This document shows positions 5,821 to 11,155 of a DNA stretch of 11,155 bases, in pieces. Below the pieces are notes generated by a model that was given only the letters and a program-made list of their open reading frames with translations, was not told the origin of the DNA and made no database searches. The position numbers were made by a program, and so were the translations under genes. The stretch is from an uncultured Bacilli bacterium (GTDB lineage: Bacteria > Bacillota_I > Bacilli_A > RFN20 > DUOF01): assembly GCA_934101685.1 (NCBI GenBank), contig CAKORZ010000045.1, positions 1 through 11,155 of the forward strand, written 5' to 3'. Each line of letters starts with the position of its first letter. Position 1 is the stretch's first letter.

Positions 5821-6618
5821 ATGTTTACTATTGGTACATTTTCAAAACTAGCAAAAACAAATATTAGGACTTTAAGATTTTATGATGAGATTGGTTTGTT
5901 TAAGCCAAGTCGTGTAGAAGATAATGGATACAGATATTACTCTATGGAAGACTTTAACAAGCTTGTTAGAATATTAGAACTTCGTGAACTTGGACTTTCT
6001 ATAAATGAAATCAAACAAGTTATCGATGGTAAAGACCTAAAAATAGCACTACAAGATAGGTTAAAAGTTATTGAAAATGAAATTAAACATAGTAAAGACA
6101 ATTTAATTCTTATAGAAAATATAATAAGACAAATAGATAAAGGAGAATATATGAATAAGTATCAAGCAAAAGAAATCGTATTACCAGAGATTAAAGTATA
6201 TTATAGGCACGGAATAATTGAAAATATGTCCAAATTGTTTGAGTTTGTGTTAGAAGCCGGTCAAGAATGTGAAAAAAACAATCCCAACTTAAAATGTAGA
6301 AATTATTGCTATGTAACCTATGAAGCTCCAGAATATCAAGAAAAAAATGTTGAAATTGAATATTTGGAAGCCGTTGAAGCATTTGGGAAAGAAAGTGAAA
6401 ATATTAAATTCAAAATAATACCAGGAACAAAAGCAATAAGTGTAGACCATAAGGGCCCTTATTCTAAACTTCGTGATGTTTATGCTTTTGCATTAAACTA
6501 TATCAAAGAAAAAGGATACACTATTGCCGACAAACCAAGAGAAGTTTATGTAAATGGGTGTTGGGATTGTGAGAGTGAAGAAGATTATTTAACAAGAATT
6601 CAAATACCTATTAAATAA
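5821..6618 (+). CDS. MerR-family regulator with GyrI-like ligand-binding domain
   Basis: 265 aa, BmrR/BltR-like architecture. Residues 1-70 are the MerR winged helix-turn-helix (FTIGTFSKLAKTNIRTLRFYD, helped by NGYRYYS at 35-41 in the wing). About 72-108 is the antiparallel coiled-coil dimer helix. About 115-265 is a GyrI-like/AraC-effector domain that binds hydrophobic cations or other small molecules, with typical PGTKAISVDHKGPYSKL (201-217), W248 and EDYLTRIQIPI (254-264). The start is ATG at 5821, 6 bases after AAGGAG. It is preceded by a classic self-regulated MerR promoter and followed by a terminator, so it is monocistronic; no efflux pump is adjacent, though that is the usual target. 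It uses more C-ending and CGT codons (ATC, GCC, CGT) than neighbouring genes, suggesting transfer. The ligand is unknown. Confidence 0.93.
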   Translation: MFTIGTFSKLAKTNIRTLRFYDEIGLFKPSRVEDNGYRYYSMEDFNKLVRILELRELGLSINEIKQVIDGKDLKIALQDRLKVIENEIKHSKDNLILIENIIRQIDKGEYMNKYQAKEIVLPEIKVYYRHGIIENMSKLFEFVLEAGQECEKNNPNLKCRNYCYVTYEAPEYQEKNVEIEYLEAVEAFGKESENIKFKIIPGTKAISVDHKGPYSKLRDVYAFALNYIKEKGYTIADKPREVYVNGCWDCESEEDYLTRIQIPIK

Positions 6619-6648
6619 TTATGACCGAGAAAATAATTTTTGTTAATT

Positions 6649-6688
6649 TGGCGTGCGTACACAACCGCTCGTACTCCGCCACTTTTTT
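6649..6688 (+). terminator. GC-rich terminator after the MerR gene
   Basis: TGGCG (6649-6653) pairs with CGCCA (6677-6681), with an inner GTAC/GTAC pairing and small mismatches between, followed by C-TTTTTT (6683-6688). It is clearly richer in G+C than the genome around it. Confidence 0.65.
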
Positions 6689-6720
6689 AGAAAATATGAT
6701 TTTAAAATGAGAGGTAAATT

Positions 6721-7275
6721 ATGAATAAAGTAGCAGACAAAGAAGAAAAACTAAGAGTTTTAGATGAAAATGGCAATGATACAGGAATAATAGAAAATAG
6801 GAGTGTAGTACATGAAAAAGAACTATTTCATGATGAGGTAATTCTTTGGATAATAGATAAAGATAGTAAAAAAGTTTTGTTAGAGCGTAGAAGTCCTAAT
6901 AAAAAATATGCTCCAAATAAGTTAGGATTATGTGCAGGGCATGTAGTAGCAAATGAAACAATAGAGGAAGCATTAGTTAAAGAAGCAAGAGAAGAATTAG
7001 GCATAAATATTAATGATTATGATGTTAAAAAGTTAATGACAATAAGGAAAATACAACCTAACAATAGATGCTTTTTACATAACTTTTACATTTTAGATAA
7101 GATACCTTTAAATGAATTTGTTATTCAAAAAGAGGAATTATCTGAGGTTGTGTATATGGATTATGAAAAGTTAAAGAAATTAGTTATGTCAAATGATAAG
7201 GAAATGGCGTTTGAAAGTGCTGAAGTATATAAACCAATATTTAAGTTATTAGATGATATTATTAAATTACAATAA
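6721..7275 (+). CDS. NUDIX hydrolase (isopentenyl-diphosphate isomerase-like/YfcD group)
   Basis: 184 aa. The complete NUDIX box spans G73-I95: G-X5-E79-X7-K87-E88-A-R-E91-E92-L-G94-I, where Lys replaces the first Arg. The early part (RVLDENGNDTG, 12-22, and VVHEKELFHDEVILWII, 29-45) is the layout shared by IPP-isomerase-like NUDIX proteins, which hydrolyse nucleoside or other diphosphates with Mg2+. The exact substrate is not readable; the Cys and Glu pattern of true IPP isomerase is not clear, so hydrolase is preferred. ATG follows GAGAGG by 6 bases. It is flanked by a terminator on each side, so it is probably its own unit despite facing the same way as the operon that follows. Confidence 0.88.
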   Translation: MNKVADKEEKLRVLDENGNDTGIIENRSVVHEKELFHDEVILWIIDKDSKKVLLERRSPNKKYAPNKLGLCAGHVVANETIEEALVKEAREELGININDYDVKKLMTIRKIQPNNRCFLHNFYILDKIPLNEFVIQKEELSEVVYMDYEKLKKLVMSNDKEMAFESAEVYKPIFKLLDDIIKLQ

Positions 7276-7308
7276 ATAGAGAAACAATTTATTTATTGTA
7301 ATTTTTTT
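7264..7308 (+). terminator. Strong terminator built over the NUDIX stop codon
   Basis: A perfect 14-bp stem, AAATTACAATAAAT (7264-7277) with ATTTATTGTAATTT (7291-7304), has a 13-base loop and a run of T's (seven from 7302). The TAA stop (7273-7275) lies inside the left arm, so translating ribosomes would open the stem. Confidence 0.75.
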
Positions 7309-7344
7309 ATATTTAAAATAAAATAGTTATTAGAAGGTGTTACT

Positions 7345-8451
7345 ATGACAAAAACTGAGTTACATACACATTTAATGGGAATGTTATCTGCGAAAGAATT
7401 CTTAAATCTTTTAGCAAGTTTTGATTATAAAGTACCTTTAGCGCATGATGGTGAAATAAATTTTGAGTCAAGTAAAGTTAGTAGGGTGCCTGCAAAAGAG
7501 TTAATTGGATATAATAAAGTTATTGAACAAGTCTCTATAAAGAATGGTAATAAAGTTAATTATGGCAATTTAGAGAAACTTTATTATGTAAGAAGTATGC
7601 TTTTAAAAGATTTAATAGCTATTTTAAATAAAGATAGTGATGAAGATAATAAAGTGAAAGTTTATTCTAAGTATTTAGAAGAGTCTTTAAAAGAATTAAT
7701 ATATCAGAAAGTAGAATATGTTGAGATTAGTTTTTCTAATGCTAAACTTATTGATGAAATAATGAATAATATAGATTCTAATATTACTAAAAATATTAAA
7801 TGTAAATTTTTAGTGTCTACAAATAGAAGTAATGTTGAAAAAGAATTTAAAAAGAGCGCAAAAAGTTTAGAAAATTTAGTTAATAAAGGATATTCAGTAG
7901 GCTTTGATATTATGGGAAGTGAAATACCTTTAACTGATTTGGATTTAGATAGAAACAGTAAATTTGGATTTTATAAGAAACTTATTCCTATAGTAGAAAC
8001 ACTTCATAAATTAGAGAATACGACTCTTAGAATACATTCTGGAGAAACATATATGTCAGATGGTAACACTGAGAAAATTCTTCATATTTTAGAGGATGTT
8101 GAAAGTGATTTAGGTATTAGCCTTCCTCCACCTTTTATAAGAATAGGGCATGGAGTGCATTTTAGAAGAAATGATGAATATATACGTTTATTACAAAAAT
8201 TTAAATGCATTGTAGAAATAAATGCTACATCTAATTATTCACTTGGCAATATCAATAAATACTATGAATTACCATATAACTATTATTTAAATAATGGCAT
8301 TCCTATTGTTATATCAAGTGATGGACATGGGTTGTATGATACTACAAAACAAAATGAAGATAGTATAGCTAGCGCTATTGCTACAAAAGAAAATAAAGAG
8401 ATAATAGAATATATTGATTCATTTATAGCAGATATAAAGAAAAATAGGTGA
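7345..8451 (+). CDS. Adenosine deaminase-like metal-dependent deaminase (divergent)
   Basis: 368 aa, near the usual adenosine deaminase length. This TIM-barrel family uses a zinc ion to deaminate adenosine or related aminopurines. The metal and catalytic set is present: H7-T-H9 (ELHTHLMG), GFDIMGSE (186-193), H231-SGE234, IGHGVH (267-272) and D326. Two motifs differ from classical Ada: the usual SxDDP is SSDGHGLYDT (324-333), losing the second Asp that contacts the purine, and CPTSN is INATSN (292-297). So the substrate may be a modified nucleoside or nucleotide. ATG follows AAGGTG by 6 bases. Its TGA stop forms part of the ribosome site of the next gene, giving a coupled operon with two small proteins and a PHP phosphoesterase. 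Confidence 0.85.
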   Translation: MTKTELHTHLMGMLSAKEFLNLLASFDYKVPLAHDGEINFESSKVSRVPAKELIGYNKVIEQVSIKNGNKVNYGNLEKLYYVRSMLLKDLIAILNKDSDEDNKVKVYSKYLEESLKELIYQKVEYVEISFSNAKLIDEIMNNIDSNITKNIKCKFLVSTNRSNVEKEFKKSAKSLENLVNKGYSVGFDIMGSEIPLTDLDLDRNSKFGFYKKLIPIVETLHKLENTTLRIHSGETYMSDGNTEKILHILEDVESDLGISLPPPFIRIGHGVHFRRNDEYIRLLQKFKCIVEINATSNYSLGNINKYYELPYNYYLNNGIPIVISSDGHGLYDTTKQNEDSIASAIATKENKEIIEYIDSFIADIKKNR

Positions 8452-8457
8452 TTTATT

Positions 8458-8910
8458 ATGAAAGTAAATAGAGATAATATAGAAAAAATATTCGATAAAT
8501 GTAAATTAGATAATGGGCAAGAAGATTTAAAGTATTATTTATATTATAATGAGAGAAAAAATAAAACTATTAATAATGAACTTGTTTCTGATGTATACGC
8601 TATTAGGATGGCTATGGGGAAAATAAAGTTTCATTTAGATATGTTTGATGTAGAGAATTATTCTAAGAGTGTATTATTAGTGAAAAATAATTATTTAAAA
8701 TCTTTAGAAAGAGAAATTAGAGAATTAGGTGATAATTATAAAGATGAAAGGAAAATATCTTTAATTAAGGATTGTATTACTTATGTAGAAATGTCTTTAA
8801 ATTTAGATATAACTTTTTATACTTCTTTATTGAATTTGTATGAATGTAGTTTTAAAAAAAAGAATATAACTATGACTGATATAAAAAATCGCTATAATGG
8901 TAGGAGATAA
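8458..8910 (+). CDS. Unrecognised small helical protein (operon gene 2)
   Basis: 150 aa, highly charged, predicted all-helical; no signal peptide, membrane segment or known motif. Its ribosome site AGGTGA is the last two codons and stop of the deaminase gene, so translation is coupled and the stoichiometry is probably linked. Residues 111-121 (EMSLNLDITFY) match the pattern M-x-x-N-x-(D/E)-I-x-F-Y also seen in the next protein at 107-117, hinting that the two are distant paralogues or partners. The C-terminus is basic (KNRYNGRR). Its 3' end contains the ribosome site of gene 3. Function unknown; a regulatory or scaffolding subunit for the deaminase is inference. Confidence 0.8.
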   Translation: MKVNRDNIEKIFDKCKLDNGQEDLKYYLYYNERKNKTINNELVSDVYAIRMAMGKIKFHLDMFDVENYSKSVLLVKNNYLKSLEREIRELGDNYKDERKISLIKDCITYVEMSLNLDITFYTSLLNLYECSFKKKNITMTDIKNRYNGRR

Positions 8911-8914
8911 TAAT

Positions 8915-9304
8915 ATGAATTTAACAAGAAATATATTAAAGCATAAGAATAGTAATAATGAACTTTTAGTAAATGAAATGATAGAGTTTATTGAAAGTGA
9001 AAACATTACAAAAGAAGAAGATTTAAAAATAGTTGAAGACAAATATTTTACAATTGATGGTAAAATATTAAATAATAAAAAAAGAATAGAATATTATTAT
9101 AAAGATTTAGAAAAATGTTATTTTGATTATGATAATTTAAGTAAAGAAGATAGTATTATTTATAAAAATTTAAAAAATAGTTTAAGTAGCGATATTAGCG
9201 TAAATGCTAAAATATTAAACATTATTAAAATTAATATGCTTACTAATAGAGAAATTATGTTTTATAAAGAGGCATATGATTATATTATTAATGATTTGAT
9301 TTAA
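8915..9304 (+). CDS. Unrecognised small helical protein (operon gene 3)
   Basis: 129 aa, charged, Asn/Lys/Ile-rich and predicted helical; no signal, membrane segment or known domain. The start is ATG at 8915, 8 bases after AGGAG (8902-8906), which lies at the end of gene 2; an in-frame ATG at 8897 is upstream of that site and rejected. Residues 107-117 (NMLTNREIMFY) share the M-x-x-N-x-(D/E)-I-x-F-Y pattern with gene 2. It is placed between the deaminase/gene 2 pair and the PHP gene, 18 bases before the latter. Base composition is among the most AT-rich in the window. Function unknown. Confidence 0.75.
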   Translation: MNLTRNILKHKNSNNELLVNEMIEFIESENITKEEDLKIVEDKYFTIDGKILNNKKRIEYYYKDLEKCYFDYDNLSKEDSIIYKNLKNSLSSDISVNAKILNIIKINMLTNREIMFYKEAYDYIINDLI

Positions 9305-9322
9305 AGAAGAGGAGAAATATTT

Positions 9323-10234
9323 ATGGCTAAGGAATTAATAGATTTACATATTCATTCTAATTGTTCAGATGGTGTTTTATCACCTAAACAAATTATAGAT
9401 AAAGCTGTAGAAAACGGGGTTAAAACTATTTCTATTACAGATCACGATACTGTAAGTAGTTATACTAGTGATTTATTTCAGTATGCAGAAAAGAAAAAAA
9501 TAAATCTTGTTCCAGGAGTAGAAATATCGTGTAAGCTTAATAAAATAGGGATTCATATTTTAGGTTATAATTTTGATTTAAATAATAAGGAACTTTTAAA
9601 ATGTTTGGATTCATTAAGAAATGCTAGACACAATTATTTAGTTGATGTTTCTAATGCGCTTAATAAAGTAGGATATGTAGTGAATGTTTCTAAGTTAGAT
9701 TTAATAGAAGCAGTAACTAAGGCTCATATTGCAATAGATGTAATTGAGAATGAATTAAATAAAAAATTACTTTTAAAAGAATTTGGACATATACCTAGTA
9801 AAGGTGAGTTTATTGAAACGATAATGAATGAAGGGTGTAAAGCATATGTTAAAAAGGAATCTGTTAGTCCAAAAGAGGCAAGTGAATATATAAAAAAAGC
9901 TGGAGGGAAAGTAGTAATTGCTCATCCAGTTGCATACAGATATGAAGATAATTTAAATGAAGAAGATATAGAAAGACTTATAGAAGATATTAATCCTTTC
10001 GGACTTGAAGCTAATTATATATATGTAGATAAGGAAAATAGAGTAATAGATGAGTGTGAAATATGGAATAAAATAGCAAAAAAGCATAATTTAGTCTCTA
10101 CAATAGGATCTGACTATCATAATAGTGATTCTATTAGGCCAGAAATAGGGCTTGTTAATACAAGTGCTAAATTAGGCGAAAAAGAAATGAAAACTATAAT
10201 TGATATGCTAAATAATCATTATAAAAAATATTAA
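9323..10234 (+). CDS. PHP-domain phosphoesterase, RNase AM/TrpH (YciV)-like
   Basis: 303 aa, close to the E. coli protein of about 290. That family removes 3'-phosphate from 3',5'-nucleotide bisphosphates such as pAp and trims RNA 5' ends as a 5'-3' exonuclease. The PHP metal ligands are all in place: H9-I-H11, D16 (CSDG), D40-H41-D42, E67 (PGVEIS), H78, H135 (TKAHIA), H201-P and GSD264-Y-H266. The central insertion with T-K-A-H-I-A (132-137) and AYVK (174-177) lines up with TrpH rather than with PolX or histidinol phosphatase. A strong AGAGGAG precedes ATG by 8 bases. It is last in the deaminase operon and ends tail-to-tail, overlapping by 4 bases the convergent NIF3-like gene. Nucleotide bisphosphate turnover is the likely role. 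Confidence 0.9.
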   Translation: MAKELIDLHIHSNCSDGVLSPKQIIDKAVENGVKTISITDHDTVSSYTSDLFQYAEKKKINLVPGVEISCKLNKIGIHILGYNFDLNNKELLKCLDSLRNARHNYLVDVSNALNKVGYVVNVSKLDLIEAVTKAHIAIDVIENELNKKLLLKEFGHIPSKGEFIETIMNEGCKAYVKKESVSPKEASEYIKKAGGKVVIAHPVAYRYEDNLNEEDIERLIEDINPFGLEANYIYVDKENRVIDECEIWNKIAKKHNLVSTIGSDYHNSDSIRPEIGLVNTSAKLGEKEMKTIIDMLNNHYKKY

Positions 10235-10548
10235 ATTTTAAGAGGAATGATGTTTATACATACTTCTTCATATGGATGGTTGTTTTTTATTGCTTTTATT
10301 GCATCATTTAAATCTTCTTCTTTACATTGAAATTCTAATTTATACTCAGTAGCGTATTCAATTTCATTTATTTTTCCTAGGTAGGGGTTAGAGGATTCAA
10401 GGGGCTTCCAAGAAGAATTTACTTCATACCAAGTTAAACAACAACTATAATTTCCGATTTTACCAAGCTCTAGATTATATAAAGCTTTTTTTATATTTTC
10501 AAGTGCTTCTTTTGGTAAATAAGTTTCGACTTTATATAGTTTTTTCAT
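10231..10548 (-). CDS. Stand-alone NIF3/YqfO-type (PII/CutA-like) domain protein
   Basis: 105 aa. It matches the small single-domain relatives of the insert in NIF3/YqfO proteins: YKVETYLPKEAL (5-16), GKIGNYSCC (29-37), W48-KPLE, NPYLG (54-58) and HPYEE (91-95). The fold is CutA/PII-like and probably trimeric; its biochemical role is not established. Two ATGs are available. I chose 10548 because MKKLYKVETY is the family N-terminus; the ATG at 10557 is only 2 bases from the AAGGAA site, while 10548 is about 11 bases from it. It overlaps the end of the upstream PQ-loop gene by 17 bases, so the two form an operon, and overlaps the PHP gene by 4 bases at its tail. Confidence 0.87.
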   Translation of the reverse strand: MKKLYKVETYLPKEALENIKKALYNLELGKIGNYSCCLTWYEVNSSWKPLESSNPYLGKINEIEYATEYKLEFQCKEEDLNDAIKAIKNNHPYEEVCINIIPLKI

Positions 10549-10840
10549 TTGTATCATCTTCCTTGCTATTTATTTGTTTTATTTTATTAAAGTTGAAGTA
10601 GCGTAAAATTAAAACAATAACTAATATTTCTAACAATAAATCAATAATAGTTCCTATATATACAAAAAAAGATTGTTTAGATGTGAATATATAAATTGAC
10701 CAACATATAAGGCCAAAAAAGCCTAAAAATAATTGATATAATGAATAATCATTGCTAGATTTAGTTTTAAGTAATTTTATTACTTGTGGAATTGTTTGAA
10801 TGTAACTGCAGGCATAATATATGATGCAAAATAATTCCAT
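10532..10840 (-). CDS. SemiSWEET/PQ-loop family half-transporter
   Basis: 102 aa with three predicted membrane helices (about 4-24, 34-53, 57-81), the size of bacterial SemiSWEETs, which pair to make a sugar channel in the cell membrane. The PQ motif is at 18-19 (QTIPQVIK), followed by KTKSSNDYSL (25-34) and a Trp in helix 2 (W47), all typical. The tail is charged and soluble. The start is ATG at 10840, 5 bases after AGGTGA (10851-10846); the in-frame GTG at 10849 is inside that site. The sugar is not readable from sequence, and some PQ-loop proteins carry other cargo. It leads an operon with the NIF3-like gene. Confidence 0.88.
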   Translation of the reverse strand: MELFCIIYYACSYIQTIPQVIKLLKTKSSNDYSLYQLFLGFFGLICWSIYIFTSKQSFFVYIGTIIDLLLEILVIVLILRYFNFNKIKQINSKEDDTNEKTI

Positions 10841-10866
10841 GAATGTCACCTCTATTTTATAAAATT

Positions 10867-10875
10867 ATTATAGCA
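10867..10875 (-). promoter_or_regulatory. Extended -10 promoter element of the PQ-loop operon
   Basis: TGCTATAAT (10875-10867 on the minus strand) is a perfect extended -10 sequence 26 bases before the ATG. No good -35 box is seen, as is usual for extended -10 promoters. The cyclo-ligase promoter has the same TGCTATAA core. Confidence 0.6.
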
Positions 10876-10942
10876 TAATATACTAAATAAAAATTGATTA
10901 AATAAAAAATATAAAATTTAAAAAAACTGTGCCATTTATTTA

Positions 10943-10964
10943 AAGTATATAGTAAAGTATACTT
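10943..10964. promoter_or_regulatory. Inverted repeat upstream of the second NUDIX gene
   Basis: AAGTATA (10943-10949) and TATACTT (10958-10964) with an 8-base spacer, ending 15 bases before the NUDIX start and overlapping its likely promoter zone. It is a candidate operator; the A-T bias makes chance possible. Confidence 0.4.
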
Positions 10965-10979
10965 AAAGGTGGGAGAAAG

Positions 10980-11155
10980 ATGAGTAAAACAATAGAGTTA
11001 CTAAAAAAATATGTTCCTTATAGTGAAGAGGAAAAGAAAGAAAAAGAAGTTATGATTAAAGAGGAAGAAGTATCTGGAGATATTTTAACTAGAGAAAATG
11101 AAGTGGGGCATTTAACTAGTTCGGCATTTGTTCTTAATAAGAAGCATGATAAAGT
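10980..11155 (+). CDS. NUDIX hydrolase, N-terminal part (cut by window end)
   Basis: 58 codons are visible, open to the last base. ELLKKYVPYSEEE (6-18), DILTRENEVGHLTSSAFVLNK (34-54) is the standard opening of a common Bacillota NUDIX family, where the first beta strand (HLTSSAFVLN) precedes the catalytic box by about 20 residues. The box itself lies beyond the window, so catalytic competence cannot be checked. ATG follows AAGGTGGGAG (10966-10975) by about 4 bases. It is divergent from the PQ-loop operon. The substrate is unknown. Confidence 0.78.
   Translation, partial: MSKTIELLKKYVPYSEEEKKEKEVMIKEEEVSGDILTRENEVGHLTSSAFVLNKKHDK

Noticed and set aside
5502..6681. att-site pair TCCGCCA at the tRNA 3' end and in the MerR terminator
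   Set aside because: Seven matching bases are too few to claim attachment sites, and no integrase is present; kept only as a hint in the island finding.
6721..7275. True isopentenyl-diphosphate isomerase
   Set aside because: The NUDIX box and layout are similar, but isomerase active-site residues are not clearly present and no isoprenoid genes are nearby.
7345..8451. RADAR-type defence deaminase (RdrB)
   Set aside because: It is far shorter than RdrB and has no RdrA-like ATPase beside it.
8827..9042. Minus-strand ORF of 71 residues across the junction of the two small operon genes
   Set aside because: It is antisense to two genes with good ribosome sites, and its hydrophobicity reflects AT-rich complement.

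Overview
The window is strongly AT-rich. It has AGGAGG/AGGTGA ribosome sites, short intergenic gaps, TGG for Trp and TGA used as a true stop (the ADA-like gene ends in TGA and the next gene starts 6 bases later). This fits a low-GC Bacillota, probably an uncultured anaerobic gut Bacilli or Clostridia relative using the standard code rather than the Mycoplasma code. That placement is inference. No phage, plasmid, IS or CRISPR machinery is visible.

Region 1 (1-1335) is a minus-strand operon: a flavodoxin followed by a carboxymuconolactone decarboxylase/cupin fusion, with a minus-strand terminator at the window edge. Region 2 (1437-3959, plus) is a pair of unrecognised genes of similar size: a soluble helical protein ending in an exact heptad-repeat coiled coil, then a soluble helical domain with four C-terminal membrane helices. 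I cannot assign the pair a function, and it is one of two candidates for something undescribed. Region 3 (3916-5563) holds 5-formyltetrahydrofolate cyclo-ligase (minus) divergent from hslO (Hsp33, plus) with back-to-back promoters. hslO is followed after 8 bases by tRNA-Ser(CGA) and a terminator. The 3' end of the cyclo-ligase gene overlaps the convergent membrane-protein gene by 34 bp.

Region 4 (5560-6688) looks like an insertion downstream of the tRNA: a short coding remnant with its own terminator, then a MerR/GyrI-like multidrug-type regulator behind a textbook 19-bp-spacer MerR promoter with a central dyad, then a GC-rich terminator. Region 5 (6721-10234, plus) is a NUDIX hydrolase with a strong terminator, then a tight four-gene operon: an adenosine-deaminase-like enzyme with an altered substrate motif, two small helical proteins that may be distant paralogues, and a PHP phosphoesterase of the RNase AM/TrpH type. 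This nucleotide-oriented operon is the second candidate for a new functional module. Region 6 (10231-11155) has a minus-strand pair, a SemiSWEET/PQ-loop half-transporter and a stand-alone NIF3-type domain protein, divergent from a second NUDIX gene that is cut by the window end.

Many longest-ORF starts here are artefacts, because the GTG inside the AGGTGA ribosome site or a TTG inside the leader is in frame. Starts were therefore moved to the ATG 5-8 bases after the ribosome site.
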